Assembly (NCBI GenBank): GCA_964632945.1 | Contig: CAZWCX010000004.1 | Location: 70,674-134,673 of the forward strand | Source: CAZWCX01 sp964632945 | Lineage (GTDB): Bacteria > Planctomycetota > MHYJ01 > WSZJ01 > CAZWCX01 | Direction: 5' to 3' | Length of the DNA: 64,000 bases | In this document: positions 34,257 to 42,225 of the stretch, one piece after another | Position numbering within the stretch: position 1 is the stretch's first letter | Layout of the letters: each line of letters opens with the position of its first letter | Program-made: the position numbers and the translations under genes | The notes under the pieces: model-generated | Told to the model about the DNA's origin: nothing | The model's input: the letters and a program-made list of their open reading frames with translations, nothing else | Database searches by the model: none

Positions 34257-35854
34257 GATTTGACCTCGATCACGTATTGCGCCACGAAGTGACGCGGGTC
34301 GAGCGGTCCGCCCGTGGCGTGCCGCAGGGTCTCTCTCCACGACCGGCTGGCCCCGGGACGAAAGAGCCGCTCCCTCAGGAATTCCCCGGTGGCCGGATTG
34401 CCCAGCATCCCCTTCGCGGTCGGCGACTCCAGCGCGACCGCCAGCTGCGATGCCATCAGTTCCCCAAACACGTAATTGTGATAATATACGGGCGCCAGCG
34501 CCAGATGCAGTTTCGATGCCCAGTCCGGCGCCGACCGGCCCTCCGGACGCGGCACCCCCTGGTATCGTTCCACGAGGTCCCACCACAAGGTCGAAAGATC
34601 CCGCTCCGGATCCTCGTACAGCTGCTGCTCGAATCGCACCATCACCTGCGCCCAGCGCACGAAAATCAGCATCGATCGACGCTGGAACCCCGACACCTGC
34701 TCTCGCGCCGGGGCCAGCCGCGATTCGGGAACGCCGACCACCTTCCCGAGCCAGACCGGATTCGAGGCGAGGCGCCCGAACAGCATCGCCGTCGCCTCCG
34801 TCGTCAGGGTGTGCGCGGGACACCGAAGCAGATACGGCAGTCCCGGATCGAGGTGCTTGTCGTACACGGCATGACCGAGTTCGTGCAGGAGCGTCGACAT
34901 CCAGCGCTCGCTCGTTTCCAGGTTGCAGAGCACCCGAACATCATCCGTCTCGCGGTCCAGATGGGAACTGAAGGCGTGTTGCGACTTGCCGGGACGGGAA
35001 AACAGATCGCTGCGGGCCAGGATGTCGCCGACCTCCAACCCCATCCCCGCAAACGTCTGCGCAGCCAGGTCCACCAGGTCACGCCCCTCGAAGAAGGCGT
35101 CCAGGCCCGGCCCGTCCACCTGCGGCGCGCGCTGAAAGAACGGATCCGCATAATGCCACGGTCGCAAATCCCCGGGGGCAATGCCGAATCGGGCGGCCAG
35201 GGCCGCGTCGAGCGCCCGCTTCTCCGCGCGATAGGGTTCCTCGGTCAGGTCGGCGAGACGATCCATCGTCTCCAGGACCTCGGCCTGTGCCAGTTCCTCC
35301 TGCTCGAGGGCCATGTGGTAGTGGCTGGCATACCCAATCCGGCGCGCCACCCGGTTCCGCAGTCGAACCAACTCCAGCACGCGGCCGGCCACCCGCTCGC
35401 CGATTTCTTTCGAGGCGACCCAGGCGTCCCTCCGCAGGTCCACGTCGGGTTCCCGCGTCAGCACATCCTCGATCCGGTTGTCCGTCACCGCTTCCCCGCG
35501 CAGTCGAGCCCGATGATTGTTGAACTCGCTCTCGACCTCCCGTTCGAGGCTGGTCTCGCGGTCGATCTCTTCCGCCGTCTTCTGACTCCCCAGGAATTCC
35601 AGGTACAGGATTTCGATCGGGCGCGGAGCGGAGGTCCGCGAACCGGCCGATTCCCCGCGCCAGCCCGACAGGCGGAGAAAGTCTTCGCGCCGGGCATAGA
35701 TCCGTTCGATATCCGCGCTCCTTCGGGCTACCTCTTCCGCATACTCCTCGCGGCCGGTGGTCGCGTGATTCCACCAGGCGTGATTCAAGGCGCGGGCGAG
35801 GGGGCGCACCCGTTCCACGTGCGCCGCCACGAACGCCTCCTGTTCCGGCGTCAT
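34253..35854 (-). CDS. M2-type (ACE-like) zinc metallopeptidase
   Basis: A 533-residue, almost all-helical peptidase. The zinc motif HELGH is at 324-328 and the third ligand Glu353 in TTEATAMLFG lies 25 residues after the second His, the spacing of the M2/M3-like gluzincins. A second conserved patch, YYHNYVFGELMASQL, matches the substrate-binding region of ACE-type enzymes. There is no signal peptide from ATG 35854, so it would be cytoplasmic, unlike animal ACE. GGGAGGA lies 5 bases upstream of the ATG. It begins 17 bases after the SUMF1 gene stop and overlaps the next gene by 4 bases. The likely activity is cleavage of dipeptides or short peptides. Confidence 0.87.
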   Translation of the reverse strand: MTPEQEAFVAAHVERVRPLARALNHAWWNHATTGREEYAEEVARRSADIERIYARREDFLRLSGWRGESAGSRTSAPRPIEILYLEFLGSQKTAEEIDRETSLEREVESEFNNHRARLRGEAVTDNRIEDVLTREPDVDLRRDAWVASKEIGERVAGRVLELVRLRNRVARRIGYASHYHMALEQEELAQAEVLETMDRLADLTEEPYRAEKRALDAALAARFGIAPGDLRPWHYADPFFQRAPQVDGPGLDAFFEGRDLVDLAAQTFAGMGLEVGDILARSDLFSRPGKSQHAFSSHLDRETDDVRVLCNLETSERWMSTLLHELGHAVYDKHLDPGLPYLLRCPAHTLTTEATAMLFGRLASNPVWLGKVVGVPESRLAPAREQVSGFQRRSMLIFVRWAQVMVRFEQQLYEDPERDLSTLWWDLVERYQGVPRPEGRSAPDWASKLHLALAPVYYHNYVFGELMASQLAVALESPTAKGMLGNPATGEFLRERLFRPGASRSWRETLRHATGGPLDPRHFVAQYVIEVKS

Positions 35855-35871
35855 CCCGTCCTCCCGGAGCG

Positions 35872-38160
35872 TCACAGTGAATGAACCAGGCGGAATCCCA
35901 GCCCTTCCTCCCGGTACTCCGTCGCGAACCGGCTCGCCCCGTACGTGAGGGCCGAGATTTCGTCCCGGTTCCATGACCCCCCGCAAGCCCAGCGGAGATG
36001 GGGATCGTCCGCCGGACCGTCGGAACACCACTCCACGACGTTCCCCGCCATGTCGCGGACCCCCCACGGCGACAAGTCGTGGATGAATCGGCCGACCTGC
36101 TGCGGACTGGGAAAACCGCCGGACGACCGGTTGGTGAGGCACCAGCCCGGCATCGTGCGGAACCCCCACGGATAGGGCGCACCGTCGATCCCCCGCGCCG
36201 CCTTCTCCCACTCGACCCTGGTCGGCAAGCGGTATCGGCGCGAGTCCCGGGCCGATTTCCACGCCGCGTAGGCCATCGCACTCGTCCAGGTCACGCCCAC
36301 CACCGGAACGCTGCGCGGGATCCTCCCCTTACCCGGAAGGTAGGGCTGGTACCGCCCCTCTTCGTCGAGGGCGCAAAGCGCGTCCCCCCGCGGCGTTCTC
36401 GGCAGGCGCGCTTCCAATTCCGGCGCGTCCTCGGACTCTCCAAGCACGTCGAGGTACTCGCCGTATTGCCCGAAGGTCACCGGGAAAAGCGCCACGGCGT
36501 ACATCCCCGTCTGCGCGCGCTGCAGACGGCCCGGCGGACCGCTCCAGAATTCCCCCGCCTGAATCAGGACGAATCCCTCGCCCAACTCCTGCCGGGTCCG
36601 CAACTCCACGCGCGCAAGTGTGTCCCCCGCCACGGACACCCGAATCGGCACCATCGTCTCGGCGGACCCCTCCCGCCGAAGCAGGAGGACATACCGGCCC
36701 GCCGGGATCGCAGTCGGAGAAACGGGTGTCGTCCCCACGAAGGTCCCACCCGCCCCCCCGTGCGGAGTCCCCGCCGATCCGGGCGGGGAGTGCGCCCCCG
36801 CAGCCTTGCGGAGCCCCGACTGGCGCGGCTTCGTTGCAAAGCACCTGAATGCCNNNNNNNNNNCCGCCCCCGGACGGTTCCCGACCGGGGACGATGGGGC
36901 CGGCGCGCCCCCCCCCTCTACGCCGACTTCCCCGGCCCGCGCCGCGGCGGCCTGCCTCCCCGTGGGGACCAGCGACGCCGGATGCAAGTACGTCCAACCC
37001 CGCGGACCGGGCGCGCCGACCCATGCCCCGCACCCGGGCGGCTGCGACTCCACCGACAATCGCGGCTCGAGGGGCGCGGGTTCCCCACCGGCCCGACGAT
37101 GATGCGCGGACAGAACCCGGTAGTGCGCGTCCCAGGCCTCCCGTTCATACGGCGCCAGCGCCGAGGCCACCCGGTCGTAGAGCACGGCCAGCCGACGGTG
37201 CGTATCCGCATCGCCGGGATACGCCCGCAGAGCCTCGAGCAGCGACGCCTCGGCGCGTGCAAGCGTCTCGGCCAGAGCCGATCGCAAGTCCTCCACCCGA
37301 TCCGCAGCCATCGCCACGCGATCCCGATGACCCGGCGGCGCCCGCAATTCCGGAGCGCGGGCGAGTTCCAACCACTCCTCATGCTTGCGCGCCCGCTCCT
37401 CCTGGAGCAACGCCGCTTCCGCCAGCCACTGATCGGCCGCAAGCCAGGGGCCTTCCGGCCGCTCCGCCTCCGACGGGCCCGTCTCGCCGACCCGGACGGC
37501 GGCCTCCCCCTCCGTCCCCGGAGACGGGGAGGAATCGGGAGGCGCCTTGCTCCGGCTGCCCATCGCCGCCATCGGAAGAGTATCCAATGAACCCGCCTGG
37601 CCCGGCTCCACGGCCCCCGAATCCGTCCCGTGCGATTCCGCCCGCTCGGGCCCCGTCGGGACGGTCCCCGGCCCGCTCGATGCCGACAGGACTGCCCCCC
37701 CCGCGGGATGCCCGCCGGTGTCCACCGCGCGGATGACCGCGGGCTCGGCCTCGAGCGGCGTGGGAGACGCGACGACCGGATCGGCGGTGGAAATCGCCGG
37801 AATGGTCTGCGCCCCCTCCCGACGACCGGCCGCGCCGCCCGGCCCGTTCCCGCCGGACGTGGCGGAGGGCGCTCCAAGCGGCACTCCCGGCGGGCGAATC
37901 CCCTGCCGCTCCATCACTTCCCGAAATGGGGCGAGGAGTTCCCGCAGTCGCCACGGCTCCCCCTCCGTGGCGTCCTGCTCGTCGGATACGGCCAGCTCGA
38001 CCTGCCCCTTCTGCTCCCGCGTGAGAATCTTCTGCCCCAGCCAGGCCGGCTCGCCCCCCTCCCCATCGACCTTCTCGAGAAACGCGAGCGCGGAGTCCAG
38101 CGGGACGATCCCCATGCGGACCGCCACGGCGGCAATCAGAAAGTCGCGAAGCTGCGGCAT
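35872..38160 (-). CDS. SUMF1 (formylglycine-enzyme-like) protein without kinase domain, broken by an assembly gap
   Basis: The N-terminal ~60 residues (FLIAAVAVRMGIVPLDSALAF, then LGQKILTREQKGQVELAV) form a small helical module also seen at the start of planctomycete kinases. A Pro/Ser/Gly linker, a helical segment and a PEGA-like beta domain follow (LSVESQPPG on one side, VGTTPVSPTAIPAGRYVLLL on the other). The C-terminal ~260 residues form a SUMF1/FGE-sulfatase fold (YRLPTRVEWEKAARG, DMAGNVVEW, CGGSWNRD). No kinase motif is present. Ten Ns at 36854-36863 fall inside the PEGA domain, and the surrounding Pro/Ala-rich sequence is not PEGA-like, so the true length and frame there are unknown. 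It resembles the non-kinase parts of the divergent gene at 38342. Confidence 0.75.
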   Translation of the reverse strand: MPQLRDFLIAAVAVRMGIVPLDSALAFLEKVDGEGGEPAWLGQKILTREQKGQVELAVSDEQDATEGEPWRLRELLAPFREVMERQGIRPPGVPLGAPSATSGGNGPGGAAGRREGAQTIPAISTADPVVASPTPLEAEPAVIRAVDTGGHPAGGAVLSASSGPGTVPTGPERAESHGTDSGAVEPGQAGSLDTLPMAAMGSRSKAPPDSSPSPGTEGEAAVRVGETGPSEAERPEGPWLAADQWLAEAALLQEERARKHEEWLELARAPELRAPPGHRDRVAMAADRVEDLRSALAETLARAEASLLEALRAYPGDADTHRRLAVLYDRVASALAPYEREAWDAHYRVLSAHHRRAGGEPAPLEPRLSVESQPPGCGAWVGAPGPRGWTYLHPASLVPTGRQAAAARAGEVGVEGGGAPAPSSPVGNRPGAXXXXAFRCFATKPRQSGLRKAAGAHSPPGSAGTPHGGAGGTFVGTTPVSPTAIPAGRYVLLLRREGSAETMVPIRVSVAGDTLARVELRTRQELGEGFVLIQAGEFWSGPPGRLQRAQTGMYAVALFPVTFGQYGEYLDVLGESEDAPELEARLPRTPRGDALCALDEEGRYQPYLPGKGRIPRSVPVVGVTWTSAMAYAAWKSARDSRRYRLPTRVEWEKAARGIDGAPYPWGFRTMPGWCLTNRSSGGFPSPQQVGRFIHDLSPWGVRDMAGNVVEWCSDGPADDPHLRWACGGSWNRDEISALTYGASRFATEYREEGLGFRLVHSL
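36854..36863. other. Assembly gap (10 Ns)
   Basis: Ten undetermined bases, the usual marker for a scaffold join of unknown size. It interrupts the SUMF1 protein gene; flanking sequence rich in C-runs may be unreliable. Confidence 0.98.
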
Positions 38161-38261
38161 GTCCTGGATCGCAGGTTGAGTCCCGGGCGGCCGCGGGAGC
38201 GCGGCATGGGCAACGACCCCACCTCACGCCATGCTCCGCAGGCGGGGCGCAACCGGGGTTC

Positions 38262-38291
38262 ATGATATCACGCGCCGAATCGGCCTCACAA
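38262..38291 (-). promoter_or_regulatory. Promoter for the SUMF1/peptidase operon
   Basis: On the minus strand TTGTGA (38291-38286) and TATCAT (38267-38262) are separated by 18 bases. The start point near 38255 gives a leader of about 95 bases. It is back-to-back with the kinase promoter. Confidence 0.55.
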
Positions 38292-38303
38292 GTTTCGAGT
38301 TCT

Positions 38304-38332
38304 TTGCCCACGCGCAACCGGCGCGCTATACT
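38304..38332 (+). promoter_or_regulatory. Promoter for SUMF1-kinase, probably leaderless
   Basis: TTGCCC (38304-38309), a 17-base spacer and TATACT (38327-38332). Transcription should begin at about 38339-38340, only 2-3 bases before ATG 38342, which also has no Shine-Dalgarno sequence. Confidence 0.6.
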
Positions 38333-38341
38333 GGGCCGTGT

Positions 38342-40837
38342 ATGTCTCAGCCCATCGTTCTCAAGAAGTGCCGGAGTTGCGGGACGGACGTTCCGATCGC
38401 CGGCGGACTGCTCACCCCACCCGACTGTCCCCGCTGCGGCGCGCCGGTCCCCCTGACCACCAGCGACCCCACCGTCCTGCTCCCGACCGAACCCGCGCTG
38501 ACCTCCCCGGACGACGCGCCTGCCCCAGACCGGTCCGGGATTCAGGAGATCCCCGCCCGCCTGGGAGAGTACCGCATCCTCCGGCTCCTCGGCGAAGGAG
38601 GCATGGGCACGGTGTTCGAGGCGGAGCAGACCTCCCTCCACCGGAAGGTCGCACTCAAGGTCCTGTCCTCCGGCTACTGCTTCCGGGGCAGCGCCCGTGA
38701 GCGGTTCCGCCGCGAGGCCGAGGCGGCGGCACGACTGGATCACGCCCACATCGTCAAGGTCTTCGGGATCGGAGAAGACCGCGGACAGCTCTTCTTCGCC
38801 ATGGAGAAGGTCGACGGTCGCAACCTGGAAACGGTGCTCGCGCAGGAGCGCATCACCTTCGAGCACGCCGCGCGGCTCGCGCGCGATCTGGCGGACGCGC
38901 TGCACTACGCCCACGAACACGGGGTCATCCACCGGGACGTGAAGCCCGCGAATGTCATCCTGACGGCCGAAGACCGCGTCCTCCTGACCGACTTCGGCCT
39001 GGCCCGGGTCGACGGCGGGACCGGCCTGACACGCGACGGAATGGCGTTCGGGACGCCGGCCTACATGTCTCCGGAGCAGGCGCTCGGCCGACAGGACGAT
39101 GTCGGCCCGATCACGGACGTCTACTCCCTCGGCGCGACCCTCTACGAACTGGTCACCACGCGCAAGCCGTTCGACGCTCCGACCGCGGAGGAGATCATCC
39201 GCCTGGTGGTGGACCGGGATCCGGTGCCGCCGCGCCGGATCAACCCGCGCATCCCGGCCGATCTCGAGACGATCATCGAAAAGGCGATGGAGAAGATGCG
39301 GGAGCGCCGCTACCCGAGCGCCGCCGAACTGCGCGACGACCTCGACCGGTTCATCCGCGGCGAGCCCATCCGGGCCCGACCGGTCTCGGTGGTCGGCATC
39401 GCCGTCCGCAAGGTCCGCAAGCATCGGGGAATCGCCGCCGTCACGCTCGGGTTCCTCGTCATTCTGGCCGGCCTGGTCGTTTCTTTCCTCGAGTCGCGCC
39501 TCGCCGCGAAGTCGCTCGAAGACCAGCGGATCGCCGCCCTGCTCGATCAGGCGGAGGTTCAACTCGCCCAGGCGGGAGAAGCGCGCAAGCAGGCCGCGGA
39601 CCTGCGCGCGCGCGCAGACGGCCAGGCGACGACACCGGAAGAGAAGCTGCGCGTGCGCCGGGAGTTTCGCCACGTCCTCGCCCGCGCCGAGGCCGCCCTC
39701 GAGGCCGGCGCCACGGCCGCGCAGCAGGCCCTGGGAATCCGCCCGCATCACCGCGAAGCGCGCCGGAGGCTCTGCAAGCTGCTGCTCGCCCAGGCCCACC
39801 ACTTCGTCGACACCGAGAAATTCGAACGCGCGGAGGCCGCCGTCTTCCTGCTCCCCACCCTCGATGATCGTCGCGAGTTCACCGCCGAACTCCGCGACCT
39901 CGAACGGGCGGTGCGCGGCACCTGCGACGTCAGCCTCTCCACCAACCCGCCCGGCGCACGCGCCGCCATGCGGACCTTCGTCGAGGTGGAAATGGACTGG
40001 ACGGAGGAACACGACCTGGGCGTGACTCCGTTGAAGAACCTCCCGCTGGCCATGGGGTCGATCCTGCTGGTCCTGCGCTTCCCCGGCCACACCGAAACGC
40101 TCCATCCCCTCCTCCTCGAGCGCAACGCGACGCTCGATCTCTCCCTCGACCTCCTCCCGGAGGAACTCGTCCCTCCGGAAATGGTCTACGTCCCGGCCGG
40201 CAGCATCCGCAGCGGCGACCCCGACGCCGGGTATGTGACCCGGACCATCCCGGGATTCCTCATCGATCGTCATGAGACCACGGCGGGGGAGTACCTCGAG
40301 TACTTCGACTCGCTCAGCGACGCCGTCGAAAAGGGCCGTCGCGTGCCGTCGATGAACGTCCCCGACTCGTTCCTGTGGGCGCAGGGAAAGGTCGACCCGT
40401 CCCGCCACCCTTTCCCCATCTGCGGCGTCAGTCTCGCCGATGCGAAGGCGTACGCGAAATTCCGCGGCAAGAGGCTCCCGACACCCTGGGAATGGGAGAA
40501 GGCGGCGCGCGGCGCGGACGGGCGCGTCTACCCCTGGGGGAACCGCTACGAACCCGGACGTTCGGCGGCCCACGGCCATCCGGGAAAAGGCCCGCAGGGC
40601 CTCTTTCCCGCCGACTCGCTCGAAGACGGCGCCAGTCCGTACGGGATCCTGCACATGGTGGGAAACGTCTCGGAGTACCTCGGAACTCCCGCGCGCGGTC
40701 GCGCGGTCCTCATGGGCGGGTCCGTCAACGAGGGACCGCTCTTCCACAAGGTTTTCACGACCCTGTCGGTCAATCCCGCGGAGAAGGTGGCGGGAGCGGG
40801 CATCCGCCTCGCGATGGATCTGCCGGATCGGAAGTAG
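38342..40837 (+). CDS. Ser/Thr protein kinase with zinc ribbon, PEGA-like and SUMF1 domains
   Basis: An 831-residue membrane kinase. A zinc ribbon (Cys10, Cys13, Cys29, Cys32) is followed by a full Hanks-type kinase domain: GEGGMG at 84-89, Lys106, HRD at 197-199, DFG at 217-219 and GTPAYMSPEQ. A membrane helix near residues 365-385 (TLGFLVILAGLVVSFLES) leads to a helical/coiled region, a PEGA-like beta domain and a C-terminal SUMF1 domain (LPTPWEWEKAARGADG, MVGNVSEYL, LMGGSVNEG). The SUMF1 part lies outside the cytoplasm and may act as a sensor or ligand-binding module; the FGE catalytic cysteines were not seen. The ATG is chosen because it lies just after the -10 box and begins the zinc ribbon. 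Confidence 0.92.
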   Translation: MSQPIVLKKCRSCGTDVPIAGGLLTPPDCPRCGAPVPLTTSDPTVLLPTEPALTSPDDAPAPDRSGIQEIPARLGEYRILRLLGEGGMGTVFEAEQTSLHRKVALKVLSSGYCFRGSARERFRREAEAAARLDHAHIVKVFGIGEDRGQLFFAMEKVDGRNLETVLAQERITFEHAARLARDLADALHYAHEHGVIHRDVKPANVILTAEDRVLLTDFGLARVDGGTGLTRDGMAFGTPAYMSPEQALGRQDDVGPITDVYSLGATLYELVTTRKPFDAPTAEEIIRLVVDRDPVPPRRINPRIPADLETIIEKAMEKMRERRYPSAAELRDDLDRFIRGEPIRARPVSVVGIAVRKVRKHRGIAAVTLGFLVILAGLVVSFLESRLAAKSLEDQRIAALLDQAEVQLAQAGEARKQAADLRARADGQATTPEEKLRVRREFRHVLARAEAALEAGATAAQQALGIRPHHREARRRLCKLLLAQAHHFVDTEKFERAEAAVFLLPTLDDRREFTAELRDLERAVRGTCDVSLSTNPPGARAAMRTFVEVEMDWTEEHDLGVTPLKNLPLAMGSILLVLRFPGHTETLHPLLLERNATLDLSLDLLPEELVPPEMVYVPAGSIRSGDPDAGYVTRTIPGFLIDRHETTAGEYLEYFDSLSDAVEKGRRVPSMNVPDSFLWAQGKVDPSRHPFPICGVSLADAKAYAKFRGKRLPTPWEWEKAARGADGRVYPWGNRYEPGRSAAHGHPGKGPQGLFPADSLEDGASPYGILHMVGNVSEYLGTPARGRAVLMGGSVNEGPLFHKVFTTLSVNPAEKVAGAGIRLAMDLPDRK

Positions 40838-40872
40838 CCGGTTGACGAGCGGCGATCCTCCTTGAGCCGCCC

Positions 40873-41619
40873 CTACCGGCCCAGGGCATCCTTGATGCGA
40901 TCCAGCGGGAAGCGTCCCCCCGGACACTCGGTGTGGCGCGCGCCGTCGACCGCGCGATGCATCGTGATCCGCGAGGACGGGATGCCGCACTCGTTCATGA
41001 GCGTCCGCGCGAGCAGGACGCAGGCCTGGAATTGGGCCGGGCTCAAGTCCTGTTTGGTGAAGTCTCCGACGACGCAAATCGCGATCGAGTCCGGAACCCG
41101 CGACGGGTTCTTGACGTGACCGCTGCGAATCTGCTTCCCCCACCGCGTGGTCGCCTCGATCGACCCGTCGGGGGTATGCGTGCCGTTGCCGATCACGAAT
41201 TGGTACTCGACGCCGTTCTTGTCCTTGAATTTTTTCCGATGATAGGCGTCGAACGCCTGGGCCCCGCCGGCCAGCGTGGCGCTGTGGTGGAACACGATGT
41301 ACTTCCATCTCCCGGCCAGGTTCGTCCCCTCCGGGACGACCCGCCGCACCAGGGCGGCGGCCTCATCGGGCCATCCGATCCCCACCGTCGCCGTCCCGGC
41401 CACCACCAGATCGGGCCGGACCTCGGGACCCTCCGGACCGCCGGACCCGAACCCGGACACCGCCCCCACCCCGGCGCCGGTGGCCGGGGGGACCAACCAC
41501 CCGCGATCCCAGGAGAATCCCGCCACCAGCAACGCGAGCACGAAGAGCAGGGCCGCCCGCGCGGCCGGCCGCATCCGCACATCGCCCGCGGCCGCCGGAG
41601 GAAGGGATTCGCTTCGCAT
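40873..41619 (-). CDS. N-acetylmuramoyl-L-alanine amidase (Amidase_2/PGRP fold), membrane-anchored
   Basis: A 248-residue protein with an N-terminal hydrophobic anchor (ALLFVLALLVAGFSW, about 21-35), a Gly/Pro-rich linker, and an Amidase_2 domain. Zinc-binding and catalytic features are visible in YIVFHHSA and TMHRAVDGARHTECPGG, as in peptidoglycan-recognition-type amidases that cleave the bond between MurNAc and L-Ala. The location should be the periplasmic face of the membrane. ATG 41619 follows a TTGGAC-N17-TATACT promoter so closely that the message is likely leaderless. It is convergent with the kinase gene. Confidence 0.88.
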   Translation of the reverse strand: MRSESLPPAAAGDVRMRPAARAALLFVLALLVAGFSWDRGWLVPPATGAGVGAVSGFGSGGPEGPEVRPDLVVAGTATVGIGWPDEAAALVRRVVPEGTNLAGRWKYIVFHHSATLAGGAQAFDAYHRKKFKDKNGVEYQFVIGNGTHTPDGSIEATTRWGKQIRSGHVKNPSRVPDSIAICVVGDFTKQDLSPAQFQACVLLARTLMNECGIPSSRITMHRAVDGARHTECPGGRFPLDRIKDALGR

Positions 41620-41626
41620 GCCTCGC

Positions 41627-41655
41627 AGTATAGCGCCGCGACCCCGCGCGTCCAA
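41627..41655 (-). promoter_or_regulatory. Promoter for amidase, leaderless arrangement
   Basis: On the minus strand TTGGAC (41655-41650), a 17-base spacer and TATACT (41632-41627). Only 7 bases separate the -10 from ATG 41619, so transcription should start at or next to the start codon. Confidence 0.65.
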
Positions 41656-41681
41656 TCCCTTCCGGGGCGTCCGCCGCTTCC

Positions 41682-41710
41682 TTGTCGCCATGCACGCTCC
41701 ATGATAAGAT
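41682..41710 (+). promoter_or_regulatory. Possible promoter for PC4-like gene
   Basis: TTGTCG (41682-41687) and TAAGAT (41705-41710) with a 17-base spacer, 42 bases upstream of ATG 41753. Confidence 0.45.
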
Positions 41711-41752
41711 CCCCGGTCTACCCCTATTTCGGCAACCCCGAGGAGTCTGTGC

Positions 41753-42034
41753 ATGCCTCTCGAAAAGGAAATCGCGGCATTCAACAAGAACCCGCGCGAA
41801 CAACTCAAGGTCCAACTCCGTGAGTTCAAGGGCCGCCCTTACCTGGATCTGCGCATCTACTGGACCCCCGACGGGGGCACCACCTGGAGCCCCTCGAAAA
41901 AAGGGGTCACCGTGGGCCTGGCGTTGCTCGGTCAACTCCACGAATCGATCGGACAGGCCGTCCAGGTCGTCAAGGAATTGGAGGCCAGCGGGCAACTGAA
42001 GATCTCCGCCGGCGGAGGCCCGGAACCCGATTGA
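41753..42034 (+). CDS. PC4/p15-type single-stranded DNA-binding coactivator homologue
   Basis: A 93-residue protein with the PC4 core: VQLREFKGRPYLDLRIYW, a GGTTWSPSKKGVTV strand-turn and the helix ALLGQLHESIGQAVQVV. PC4 folds dimerise and bind single-stranded DNA; bacterial members are small, cytoplasmic and implicated in transcription or DNA repair, mostly without direct evidence. The C-terminus ends in a short Gly/Pro/Glu tail. It appears monocistronic, between the divergent amidase and the ABC transporter operon with its own promoter at 42066. Confidence 0.88.
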   Translation: MPLEKEIAAFNKNPREQLKVQLREFKGRPYLDLRIYWTPDGGTTWSPSKKGVTVGLALLGQLHESIGQAVQVVKELEASGQLKISAGGGPEPD

Positions 42035-42065
42035 GCCGACCGCCATCGGTGCGCCTCCGATTCGC

Positions 42066-42095
42066 TTGACACTCTCCCGCCGGCGTCCGTACGAT
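42066..42095 (+). promoter_or_regulatory. Promoter for ABC transporter operon
   Basis: TTGACA (42066-42071) and TACGAT (42090-42095) with an 18-base spacer. The leader to ATG 42226 is about 120 bases. Confidence 0.65.
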
Positions 42096-42225
42096 CGAAC
42101 TCCTGCGACCCCGGACCGTCCGCGGATTTCCGCGCCCGGACCGGGCCTCCCGCTCCGCCCCCGCCCCGTGAGGGGACACCCGGGACGCCCCGCGGAGCCA
42201 CGAAATCCATGCGAGGTCAACCCCG

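Noticed and set aside
37379..41308. 1309-codon minus-strand open frame crossing two genes and their promoters
   Set aside because: It overlaps the SUMF1 protein gene and the kinase gene in other frames and its translation is compositional noise. The kinase on the plus strand and the SUMF1 protein in its own frame have clear domains.
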